Assembly (NCBI GenBank): GCA_051955775.1
Contig: JBQCGJ010000083.1
Coordinates: 1 to 17,017 of the forward strand
Reading direction: 5' to 3'
DNA from: DASUHT01 sp051955775
GTDB taxonomy: Bacteria > Actinomycetota > Thermoleophilia > Gaiellales > JAICJC01
Length of the DNA stretch: 17,017 nucleotides
Positions 1 to 6,554 of the stretch are shown one piece after another (position 1 is the first letter of the stretch; every line of letters begins with the position of its first letter). The translations under genes were made by a program, and so were the position numbers. The notes under the pieces are model-generated. The model was not told the origin of the DNA. It did no database searches and worked only from the letters and a program-made list of their open reading frames with translations.

Positions 1-918
1 ATGGCTCGCCGGTGGGCCGGCAAGGCGCTCGATCCGGAGCTGGCCGAGGCGTTCGCGGAGGGAGCCGACGAGCTGCTGGAGGGCGCGGCAGCCGACGACC
101 CCTGGACCGCCGCGTGCGAGTGCGAGCCGGGGCCGGCTCGAGGGCTGCCGGCGGGTGGGCTGGACGCGGTCGCGGCGGCCTACGGCGAGGCGGTCGACCT
201 CAAGAGCCCGTTCCTGCACGGCCACTCGAGCGGCGTGGCCGCCCTGGCGGAGATGGCGTCCGCCGTGTGCGGCCTGGACGCCGACACCCAGACCCTCCTG
301 CGCCGGGCAGGCCACCTGCACGACATCGGCCGAGCCGGGGTGCCGACCGGCATCTGGGAGCGTCCCGGTCCGCTGTCGCGCGCGGACTGGGAGCTGGTAC
401 GCCTGCATCCCTACCACTCGGAGCGGATCCTCGACCGCGCGCCCGCGCTCGCGCCGCTGGCCCGCACGGCGGGCATGCATCACGAGCGAACCGACGGCAG
501 CGGCTACCACCGGGGCGCGTCCGGGCAGGCCATTGACATTCCGTCCCGCATCCTGGCGGCGGCCGACTCGTTCCATGCGCTGACCGAGCACCGGCCGCAC
601 CGGCCGGCACTCGACCACGCAGCCGCCGCGGCCGCGCTGGCAGAGCTGCCGCTCGACCGCGATGCCGTGGCGGCCGTGCTGGAGGCCGCCGGGCAGCCAC
701 GGCCTGCCCGGCGAGAGTGGCCGGCGGGCCTGACCGAGCGCGAGGTGCAGGTGCTGCGTCTGCTGGCGGCAGGGCGCTCGAAGCGGCAGATCGCGGCCGA
801 GCTGGTGATCTCACAGTCAACCGTGCACACCCACTCGGTGCATATCTACGAGAAGTGCGGCGTGTCCACCCGAGCGGCGCTGGCGATGTTCGCCATGCAG
901 CACGACCTCGTCCGCTGA
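1..918 (+). CDS. HD-domain phosphohydrolase / LuxR-type HTH regulator, probably 5'-partial
   Basis: The visible 305 residues hold an HD-GYP-like domain followed by a LuxR-type helix-turn-helix. HD-type metal ligands are recognisable: H107-D108 in HLHDIGR, H136 in HPYH, and H160-H161 in HHERTDGSGYH. The usual GYP triplet reads GYH, so c-di-GMP hydrolysis cannot be assumed. The HTH spans about 244-303 (LTEREVQVLRLLAAG, then ISQSTVHTH as recognition helix) and ends in the FAMQHDL tail that I associate with actinobacterial HD/LuxR fusions. Those proteins, as I recall them, are considerably longer and carry another HD-like half upstream, so the ATG at base 1 is probably an internal Met and the gene is cut by the window edge. 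No RBS can be checked. Role (inference): a signal-sensing transcription factor, possibly acting on the SnoaL gene 79 bp downstream. The domain call is firm; ligand and targets are unknown. Confidence 0.85.
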   Translation: MARRWAGKALDPELAEAFAEGADELLEGAAADDPWTAACECEPGPARGLPAGGLDAVAAAYGEAVDLKSPFLHGHSSGVAALAEMASAVCGLDADTQTLLRRAGHLHDIGRAGVPTGIWERPGPLSRADWELVRLHPYHSERILDRAPALAPLARTAGMHHERTDGSGYHRGASGQAIDIPSRILAAADSFHALTEHRPHRPALDHAAAAAALAELPLDRDAVAAVLEAAGQPRPARREWPAGLTEREVQVLRLLAAGRSKRQIAAELVISQSTVHTHSVHIYEKCGVSTRAALAMFAMQHDLVR

Positions 919-925
919 CCCGAAG

Positions 926-943
926 ATCGACCAAACGGTCGAT
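926..943. promoter_or_regulatory. Perfect inverted repeat, candidate LuxR-type operator
   Basis: Seven-base arms ATCGACC and GGTCGAT flank a four-base AAAC centre. The repeat starts 8 bases after the regulator's stop codon. Its centre is about 43 bases upstream of the transcription start expected from the TAGCGT box at 966-971, the position typical of LuxR-family activator sites overlapping the -35. It could instead be a small hairpin ending the upstream transcript, but no T-run follows. Confidence 0.5.
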
Positions 944-965
944 ACCGGACGCCGCGGCCGGTTCC

Positions 966-971
966 TAGCGT
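966..971 (+). promoter_or_regulatory. Candidate -10 box (TAGCGT) of the SnoaL-like gene
   Basis: TAGCGT fits the TANNNT consensus common in actinobacteria. It would start transcription near 978 and give a leader of about 20 bases that includes the Shine-Dalgarno. The -35 position (about 943-948, TACCGG) is poor, which fits a promoter needing an activator at the inverted repeat just upstream. This is inference from spacing only. Confidence 0.4.
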
Positions 972-997
972 GGAGGCACACCACGAAAGGAGTGCTG

Positions 998-1396
998 ATG
1001 TCCACCACGTCAACCGATGCCGCCGGCGTCGTCCGCAGCGGGTACGCCGCGTTCGCCAGCGGCGACATGCAGCTGCTGAGCCGGATGTTCGCGGACGCCG
1101 CCTGGAACCACCGCAACCCCGACCGTTTCGGCGGCCTCAAGCGCGGGTTCGACGAGATCGGGGCCTTCTTCGGCGAGTCCGCCCAGCTCACCGAGGGTAC
1201 GCTCAGGGTCGACCCGGCATCCGTGCTGGCGGATGGCAATACCGTGGCCGTGATCGCGCACATGACAGGCTCGCGGCCGGACGGCCGGCGCCTGGACGAC
1301 ATGCAGGTGCACGTGTTCACGATCGAGGGCGAGCGGGTCGTGACCGTCGAGCAGTACGTCGGAGACCCCGACCACGTGGCCGCCTTCTGGGCCTGA
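998..1396 (+). CDS. SnoaL-like / NTF2-fold small protein
   Basis: This is a 132-residue protein of the SnoaL-like (NTF2 fold) type. Visible features are the opening helix with RSGYAAFASGDMQLLSRMFADAAWNH, a middle stretch RFGGLKRGFDEIGAFF, and a C-terminal beta-strand region ending VEQYVGDPDHVAAFWA. Such proteins are compact cone-shaped barrels; members include polyketide cyclases, isomerases and many of unknown substrate, so no reaction can be assigned. The ATG at 998 is chosen because AAAGGAG (986-992) sits five bases upstream; a GTG at 992 in the same frame overlaps that SD and is less likely. It follows the HD/LuxR regulator on the same strand and probably has its own promoter. A terminator-like hairpin follows. 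It may be a target of that regulator (inference). Confidence 0.85.
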   Translation: MSTTSTDAAGVVRSGYAAFASGDMQLLSRMFADAAWNHRNPDRFGGLKRGFDEIGAFFGESAQLTEGTLRVDPASVLADGNTVAVIAHMTGSRPDGRRLDDMQVHVFTIEGERVVTVEQYVGDPDHVAAFWA

Positions 1397-1402
1397 GCGG
1401 AT

Positions 1403-1435
1403 CGGGGCCCGGCCCCGGGGGCCTGGCCCCGGTTT
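1403..1435 (+). terminator. GC-rich hairpin, probable terminator
   Basis: CGGGGCC (1403-1409) pairs with GGCCCCG (1425-1431) across a GC-rich loop and is followed by a short GTTT. It begins seven bases after the SnoaL stop codon. The T-run is weak, as is usual in high-GC genomes, so Rho-independent activity is uncertain. Confidence 0.5.
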
Positions 1436-1471
1436 GACCCTTGGAGTGAGGTCGCCGGCCGGGGCTTCCTG

Positions 1472-1477
1472 TAAAGT
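1472..1477 (+). promoter_or_regulatory. Candidate -10 box (TAAAGT) of the 2-oxoacid dehydrogenase / lipoylation operon
   Basis: TAAAGT is an AT-rich hexamer in very GC-rich surroundings. It ends ten bases before the ATG at 1488, so transcription would begin at or a few bases before the start codon, giving a leaderless or nearly leaderless mRNA. No good -35 lies at 17 bases. GGGAAAGG directly abuts the ATG and is too close to act as a normal SD. Confidence 0.4.
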
Positions 1478-1487
1478 GCGGGAAAGG

Positions 1488-2534
1488 ATGGCTGTTGCCC
1501 GCGAAGCGACGCCGGTCGAGTCGGCCGATGATGTTCGGGAAGCCGATCTTGATCGCGAAGATCTGATCCAGATCTACCGCCACATGTTGATCACCCGCGG
1601 TATCGAGGAGCGGGGCCACATCCTCTACCGCCAGGGCAAGATTCCGGGCAGCTTCTACACCGGGCGCGGGAACGAGGCCGCCTCGGTGGGCGTGGCCAGC
1701 GCCATGCGGCAGGACGACGTCGGCGCTCCGGTGCAGCGCGACATGGGCGTGCACGTCACCCGCGGCACCGAGCCGTGGCGGATCTTCGCCCAGTACATGG
1801 GCCGCCAGGACGGGTTCGCCCACGGCAAGGACGGCAACGTGCACATGGCCGACTTCCGGCTCGGGCTGATCGCCATGGTCAGCCACCTGCCGGCCATGCT
1901 GCCGGTCGCGGTGGGCTGCGCCCTGGCCTTCAAGATGCGGCACGAGCAGCGGGTCGCCCTGGGCTGGTGCGGCGACGGCGCGATGGCCCGCGGCGACGCC
2001 CATGAGGCGATGAACCTGGCCGGCGTGCACAAGCTTCCCATGGTCTTCGTGATCGACAACAACCAGTACGCGTACTCGACGCCGAACCGGCTCGAGTACG
2101 GCGTCGACCACCTGGCCGACCGCGCGCACTCGTACGGGTTCGAAGGCGTTGTGGTGGACGGCACCGACGTGCTCACCGTGTACCGCGAGGCCCACCGTGC
2201 GATCGAGCATGCCCGCCAGGGCGGCGGCCCCACGCTGCTGGAGCTGGTGACGTTGCGGATGGAGGGGCACGCGGTGCACGACGACGCCTTCTACGTCCCC
2301 CGCGAACTGATGGACGCCTACGCCAAGAAGGACCCCATCGAGCGCTACCGGCGATGGCTGAAGGAGCACGGGATCCTCGACGAGGTCGCCGAGGACGAGG
2401 TGTCGGCGCAGGTCAAGGCCCTTCTCAACGACGCCATCCGGCGGGCGGAGGAGAGCCCGCTGCCGGATCCATCCCAGACAACGCTCGGCGTGTACGCCGA
2501 GCCGGAAGAGCTGGATACCCCCCACCACCGCTAG
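1488..2534 (+). CDS. pdhA: 2-oxoacid dehydrogenase E1 component, alpha subunit (pyruvate dehydrogenase type)
   Basis: This is the ThDP-dependent E1 alpha subunit, 348 residues, which with E1 beta decarboxylates a 2-oxoacid and passes the acyl group to the E2 lipoyl arm. The ThDP/Mg motif is clear: GDG at 162-164 and NN at 191-192, about 27 residues apart. GHAVHDD (260-266) matches the phosphorylation-loop region and keeps the active-site His (H261). The position corresponding to the His in the human PDH motif YRAHG is Met86 (QRDMG), more like branched-chain E1 alpha. The substrate (pyruvate, branched-chain 2-oxoacid or acetoin) therefore cannot be fixed from sequence. ATG 1488 was chosen; TTG 1434 and GTG 1446 or 1476 are in frame upstream, but the residues they add are not protein-like. 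It is the first gene of a five-gene operon, with 10 bases to E1 beta. Confidence 0.92.
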   Translation: MAVAREATPVESADDVREADLDREDLIQIYRHMLITRGIEERGHILYRQGKIPGSFYTGRGNEAASVGVASAMRQDDVGAPVQRDMGVHVTRGTEPWRIFAQYMGRQDGFAHGKDGNVHMADFRLGLIAMVSHLPAMLPVAVGCALAFKMRHEQRVALGWCGDGAMARGDAHEAMNLAGVHKLPMVFVIDNNQYAYSTPNRLEYGVDHLADRAHSYGFEGVVVDGTDVLTVYREAHRAIEHARQGGGPTLLELVTLRMEGHAVHDDAFYVPRELMDAYAKKDPIERYRRWLKEHGILDEVAEDEVSAQVKALLNDAIRRAEESPLPDPSQTTLGVYAEPEELDTPHHR

Positions 2535-2544
2535 CGAGGCCAAG

Positions 2545-3522
2545 TTGGCAACCAAGACCTACCTGCAGGCGATCTCGGACGGCCTCCGCGAGGAGATGCG
2601 GCGCGATCCGCACGTGTTCCTGATCGGTGAGGACATCGGCGTCTACGGCGGCGCGTTCAAGGTCACGCAGGGCTTTCTGCAGGAGTTCGGCGATGACCGG
2701 GTGATCGATTCGCCGCTGTCCGAGACCGCCATCGTGGGCTCGTGCACCGGGGCCGCCCTGATGGGCATGCGACCGGTGTGCGAGATGCAGTTCTCGGACT
2801 TCGTGTCGTGCGCCTTCGACCAGCTGGTCACCGTCGCGGCCAAGCAGCACTACCGGGTGGGCACACCGGTGCCGATCGTCGTGCGGCTGCCGTCGGGCGG
2901 CGGATTCTCGGGCGGCCCCTTCCACTCCCAGAACCCGGAGGGGTTCTTCGCCCACTGCCCCGGCCTCAAGATCGCCTGCCCGGCCACGCCCGCCGATGCA
3001 AAGGGCCTGATCATCCAGGCCATCCGTGATCCCAACCCCGTGCTCTTCTTCGAGCACAAGCACCTGTACCGCCGGATCAAGGGCGAGGTGCCCGACGGCG
3101 AGCACACGGTCGAACTGGGCCGCGCACGCGTGCACCGTGACGGCGACGACATCTCGATCATCACCTACGGTGCGATGGTGTACACCGCCGAGGAGGCCGC
3201 CGACCGGGTGGCCGATCGCGACGGCACCTCCGTGGAGATCGTCGACTTGCGCACGATCACGCCGTGGGACGTGCAGGCGGTACTGGCCTCGGTGGAGAAG
3301 ACCAGCAAGGTGATCGTGCTGCACGAGGACACACACACGTCGGGGTTCGGGGCCGAGATCGCGGCCACCATCGCCGAGCAGGCGTTCGAGAACCTGGACG
3401 CCCCCGTGACCCGGCTGACCGCACCCGACACGCCGGTGCCGTTCTCGCCGCCGCTGGAGAAGGCGTTCCTGCCCCAGGTGGAGGACGTGGTGGCGGCCAT
3501 CGACAAGCTTTCCGCCTACTAG
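2545..3522 (+). CDS. pdhB: 2-oxoacid dehydrogenase E1 component, beta subunit
   Basis: This 325-residue transketolase-like subunit has the normal length for the family and completes the E1 heterotetramer. Family stretches are clear: FLIGEDIGVYGGAFKVT near residues 25-40, the conserved DSPLSETAIVG at about 54-64, and GGPFHSQNPEGFFAH with the active-site His at residue 127. The C-terminal half carries the transketolase C domain (about 190-315), including VIVLHEDTHTSGFGAEIAA. Translation starts at TTG 2545: GAGG (2536-2539) lies five bases upstream, and the next in-frame starts would cut into the conserved N-terminus. The gap of 10 bases after E1 alpha and 24 bases before E2 implies co-transcription. 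TTG starts usually lower translation a little; whether that matters for subunit balance is unknown. Confidence 0.93.
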   Translation: MATKTYLQAISDGLREEMRRDPHVFLIGEDIGVYGGAFKVTQGFLQEFGDDRVIDSPLSETAIVGSCTGAALMGMRPVCEMQFSDFVSCAFDQLVTVAAKQHYRVGTPVPIVVRLPSGGGFSGGPFHSQNPEGFFAHCPGLKIACPATPADAKGLIIQAIRDPNPVLFFEHKHLYRRIKGEVPDGEHTVELGRARVHRDGDDISIITYGAMVYTAEEAADRVADRDGTSVEIVDLRTITPWDVQAVLASVEKTSKVIVLHEDTHTSGFGAEIAATIAEQAFENLDAPVTRLTAPDTPVPFSPPLEKAFLPQVEDVVAAIDKLSAY

Positions 3523-3546
3523 AGGACGAAGGAGCTGACCTGACTC

Positions 3547-4944
3547 ATGGCCACTGGAACACTCGTCGACGTCGTGATGCCGCAGATGGGAGTGAGCGTG
3601 TCCGAGGGCACCATCACCCGCTGGACGAAGGGAGTCGGCGACAGCATCCAGGCCGACGAGACGATCGTCGAGATCTCGACCGACAAGGTCGACACGGAGG
3701 TGCCGTCGCCGGCATCCGGGATCGTCCGCGAGCTCCTGGCCGACGAGGGTGACACCGTCCCGGTGAACACGCGTATCGCCGTCATCGAGAGCGCCTCCGC
3801 CGGCAACGGCGCCCCTGCCGCCTCGGAGCCTGTGCCGCAGGACGAGGAAGAGGCGCCCGCGGATGAGCCGCCCGCCGCTGCCGCTCCCGAGCGGCCCGCC
3901 GCCCCCAGGCCGGCGGCGCAACCCGCTGCGTCCGCCGCCGGAAACGGCGAGGGCCGGGCGTTCATCAGCCCGGTGGTGGCGCGCATGCTGGCCGAGCACC
4001 AGCTGGACGTGAACCAGATCCCCGGCACCGGCCGTGGCGGCCGTGTGACGAAGAAGGACGTGCAGGCGTTCATCGACTCCGGCGGAGCAGCCGCCGCCCA
4101 GGCGCCTCCTCAGGTGCACGACGTGCCGCACTTCGCCCCACCCGAGCCCGAGCCCGCGCCGGCAGCGGCAGCGCCGCCGGCGGCCGCCCCGGCTGCCGCC
4201 CCGCAGCCGGCCGCAGCAGCCCGGCCCGGCGAGGAGCTGTACCAGTTCAACACCATTCGCAAGGTGATCGCGCGGCACATGCGCCACTCACTGGAGACGG
4301 CGGCGCAGGTGACCACCGTGATCGAGGTCGACATGACCGGCGTGGTCAACCTGCGCAAGCGGTGGAAGCCGGAGTACCAGTCCCGCTACGGCGTCAACCT
4401 GACGTACGTTCCGTTCATCGCACGCGCCACCATCGACGCGATCGGCCGCTGGCCGTGGGTGAACGCCGAGGTGAACGGCGAGTCGGCGCTGATCAAGCGC
4501 TACGTGAACCTCGGCATGGCGGTCGCCGTCGACGACGCCAAGGGCCTGATGGTGCCGGTCATCCACAGCGCCGAGGAGATGAACCTGGTCGGCCTCTCGC
4601 GGGCCGTCATCGATCTCGCCGACCGTGCTCGGACGAAGACGCTGACGCCGGACGAGATGAGCGGCGGCACGTTCACCATCACCAACCCGGGGGTGTTCGG
4701 CGCGCTGATCGGCACGCCGATCATCCCCGAGAACCAGGTGGCAATCCTGGACGTCGAGACGATCGTGAAGCGGCCCGTGGTGGTGACCGACGAGCACGGC
4801 AACGACGCGATCGCCATCCGCCACATGATGTTCCTCTGCCTGTCCTACGACCATCGATTGGTGGACGGCGCGTACGCGGCCCAGTTCATGGCCCAGGTGC
4901 GGCAGAACCTGGAGAGCTGGGACGAGGCCGCCTTCGGCCTCTGA
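3547..4944 (+). CDS. pdhC: Dihydrolipoamide acyltransferase (E2) of the 2-oxoacid dehydrogenase complex
   Basis: E2 (465 residues) forms the complex core and transfers the acyl group from lipoamide to CoA. Domains in order: one lipoyl domain (about 5-80) with the lipoylated Lys at residue 47 in STDKVDT; an Ala/Pro/Glu-rich linker; a peripheral-subunit-binding domain (about 139-176, FISPVVARML to VQAFID); a second Ala/Pro linker; and the catalytic domain (about 229-465). The catalytic pair is seen in YDHRLVDGA, with H436 and D440. ATG 3547 is the only possible start, because an in-frame TGA lies two codons upstream. AAGGAG (3529-3534) is 12 bases away, which is long. The stop overlaps the lipB start by one base, tying E2 production to its own lipoylation. 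As with E1, the acyl specificity is not certain. Confidence 0.93.
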   Translation: MATGTLVDVVMPQMGVSVSEGTITRWTKGVGDSIQADETIVEISTDKVDTEVPSPASGIVRELLADEGDTVPVNTRIAVIESASAGNGAPAASEPVPQDEEEAPADEPPAAAAPERPAAPRPAAQPAASAAGNGEGRAFISPVVARMLAEHQLDVNQIPGTGRGGRVTKKDVQAFIDSGGAAAAQAPPQVHDVPHFAPPEPEPAPAAAAPPAAAPAAAPQPAAAARPGEELYQFNTIRKVIARHMRHSLETAAQVTTVIEVDMTGVVNLRKRWKPEYQSRYGVNLTYVPFIARATIDAIGRWPWVNAEVNGESALIKRYVNLGMAVAVDDAKGLMVPVIHSAEEMNLVGLSRAVIDLADRARTKTLTPDEMSGGTFTITNPGVFGALIGTPIIPENQVAILDVETIVKRPVVVTDEHGNDAIAIRHMMFLCLSYDHRLVDGAYAAQFMAQVRQNLESWDEAAFGL

Positions 4945-5612
4945 TGCCGGTCGCGTATCTCGAGCAGCGGGGGGTCGTGCCATATCAGGAGGCGCTGGCC
5001 GAGATGGCCCAACTGGCCGCTGCCCGCACGCAGGGCGCGATCCCCGACACCGTGCTGGTGCTCGAGCATGAACCCGTGATCACGCTGGGCTCCCGGGCGG
5101 ACGCCTCCAGCGAGCTGACGCTGCCCCGCGACGAGTACGCGCGGCGCGGGATCGAGGTGGTGGAGGTGGGCCGCGGCGGCCGCTCCACGTACCACGGTCC
5201 GGGCCAGCTCGTGTGCTACCCGATTCTCGACCTGTCGATCCGCGGCCGCGACCTGCGCCGGTACGTGCAGGGGCTGGAGGCCACGATTCGCGACACCCTC
5301 GCCGACCTCGGCGTCGACGGCCACTCGATCGATCAGCCCCATGCGTCCGGCGTGTGGGTGGGCGACCGCAAGATCGCCTCCATCGGCGTTCGCTGCGCCC
5401 GCTGGGTGACCAGCCACGGGCTGTCGCTGAACGTCGACCTCGACCTCGCCGCGTACGACATCTTCGACGCCTGCGGGCTGGGGGCGCAGTTCACCTCGGT
5501 GGCGGCCGAGACCGGGCGGCCGGTGACGACCGGCGACGCCCGCGAGCCGCTGCTGCGCCACCTGGCGGAGCAGTTCGACCTTCAGTACTCCGAGCTTCCG
5601 GCGGTGGCCTGA
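4944..5612 (+). CDS. lipB: Octanoyl-[ACP]:protein N-octanoyltransferase (LipB)
   Basis: LipB moves octanoate from acyl carrier protein to the lipoyl-domain lysine, the first step of de novo lipoylation. The protein is 222 residues, normal for the family. The substrate-binding signature RGGRSTYHGPGQLVCYP lies at 77-93. The catalytic dyad is present: Lys143 in DRKIASIG and Cys177 in DACGLG, very close to the Lys142/Cys176 pair described for the Mycobacterium tuberculosis enzyme. The start ATG overlaps the E2 stop (TGATG), and the stop overlaps the lipA start in the same way, so translation is probably coupled. The in-frame open reading extends upstream into E2, but nothing there resembles LipB. 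Its place directly after E2 fits its job of modifying that protein. Confidence 0.96.
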   Translation: MPVAYLEQRGVVPYQEALAEMAQLAAARTQGAIPDTVLVLEHEPVITLGSRADASSELTLPRDEYARRGIEVVEVGRGGRSTYHGPGQLVCYPILDLSIRGRDLRRYVQGLEATIRDTLADLGVDGHSIDQPHASGVWVGDRKIASIGVRCARWVTSHGLSLNVDLDLAAYDIFDACGLGAQFTSVAAETGRPVTTGDAREPLLRHLAEQFDLQYSELPAVA

Positions 5613-6538
5613 TGCCGTGGTCGGCAGAGTCGCGCCGGCGGCCCGCGTGGATGACGGTGCGGGCGCCGTCGGCCAACGGCCGATTCGGGGAGCTGCGCGA
5701 GATCATGCGCGAGGGCGGACTGCATACCGTGTGCGAGGAGGCCCGTTGCCCGAACATCGGGGAGTGCTGGGGGCGGGGCACCGCGACGTTCCAGATCCTG
5801 GGCGACGTGTGCACCCGGGCCTGCCGCTACTGCGCCGTCACCTCGGGCCGGCCGGACGCTGCACCCGAGCCGCTGGAGCCGCTGCGGGTGGCGCGGGCGG
5901 TGGCCCGTATGGCGCTGCGCCACGTGGTCGTCACCTCGGTCGACCGAGACGACCTGGACGACCGCGGCGCGGGGCACTTCGCGGCCACCATCCGGGCGAT
6001 CCGCCGGGCCAGCCCGGAGTGCGGAGTCGAGGTGCTGGTGCCCGACTTCCTGGGCTTCCAGGAGGGGGCGCTGGAGATCGTGCTGGAGGCCGCGCCCGAC
6101 GTCTTCAACCACAACATCGAGACCACCGAGCGGCTGTACCGGCGGGTCCGGCCCAGGGGCGATTACCGCAAGGCGCTGGGGCTGCTCGACAGGGCCCGCG
6201 ACGTGTGGGCGGAGATGTACCCGGAGCGCGGCCCGCTGGTCACCAAGAGCGGCATCATCGTCGGCATGGGCGAGACCGACGACGAGGTGGTCGAGGTGAT
6301 GCGCGACCTGCGTGCGAACCGCGTGGACGTGGTCACGATCGGCCAGTACCTCCAGCCCACGGAGCGCCATCTGCCGCTCGACCGCTGGGTTACGCCGGAG
6401 CAGTTCCGGTGGCTGAGGGAGCAGGGACGCGAGATCGGCTTCCGGTCAGTGTTCGCCGGCCCGCTGGTGCGCTCGAGCTACAGGGCCGAGGAACAGGTCC
6501 TGGCAGCCGCGGGCGGCTCACGCGCCGTGGCTCACTGA
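5612..6538 (+). CDS. lipA: Lipoyl synthase (LipA), radical SAM
   Basis: LipA inserts two sulfurs into protein-bound octanoyl groups using two [4Fe-4S] clusters. It is 308 residues, a usual length. The auxiliary-cluster triad C41, C46 and C52 is in CEEARCPNIGEC, and the radical-SAM CX3CX2C motif is C67, C71 and C74 in CTRACRYC. The C-terminal RSSY (287-290), which supplies the serine ligand of the auxiliary cluster in known lipoyl synthases, is intact. Downstream family stretches such as VVTSVDRDDL and FNHNIETT are present. The start ATG overlaps the lipB stop. This is the last gene of the E1-E2-lipB-lipA operon; only 16 bases separate its stop from the stop of the convergent glycosyltransferase, and no terminator hairpin is visible there. 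Confidence 0.97.
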   Translation: MPWSAESRRRPAWMTVRAPSANGRFGELREIMREGGLHTVCEEARCPNIGECWGRGTATFQILGDVCTRACRYCAVTSGRPDAAPEPLEPLRVARAVARMALRHVVVTSVDRDDLDDRGAGHFAATIRAIRRASPECGVEVLVPDFLGFQEGALEIVLEAAPDVFNHNIETTERLYRRVRPRGDYRKALGLLDRARDVWAEMYPERGPLVTKSGIIVGMGETDDEVVEVMRDLRANRVDVVTIGQYLQPTERHLPLDRWVTPEQFRWLREQGREIGFRSVFAGPLVRSSYRAEEQVLAAAGGSRAVAH

Positions 6539-6554
6539 CCACCGCGCGGGTCGG

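Noticed and set aside
1434..1487. TTG 1434 as start of E1 alpha, or TTGACC (1434-1439) as a -35.
   Set aside because: The 18 extra residues lie in intergenic-looking sequence after a terminator-like hairpin. As a -35 it is 32 bases from TAAAGT, far too distant.
2425..4287. A 620-residue minus-strand open frame opposite E1 beta and E2.
   Set aside because: It is a high-GC shadow: composition dominated by Gly/Arg/His/Val, no motif, and fully antisense to two well-supported enzymes.
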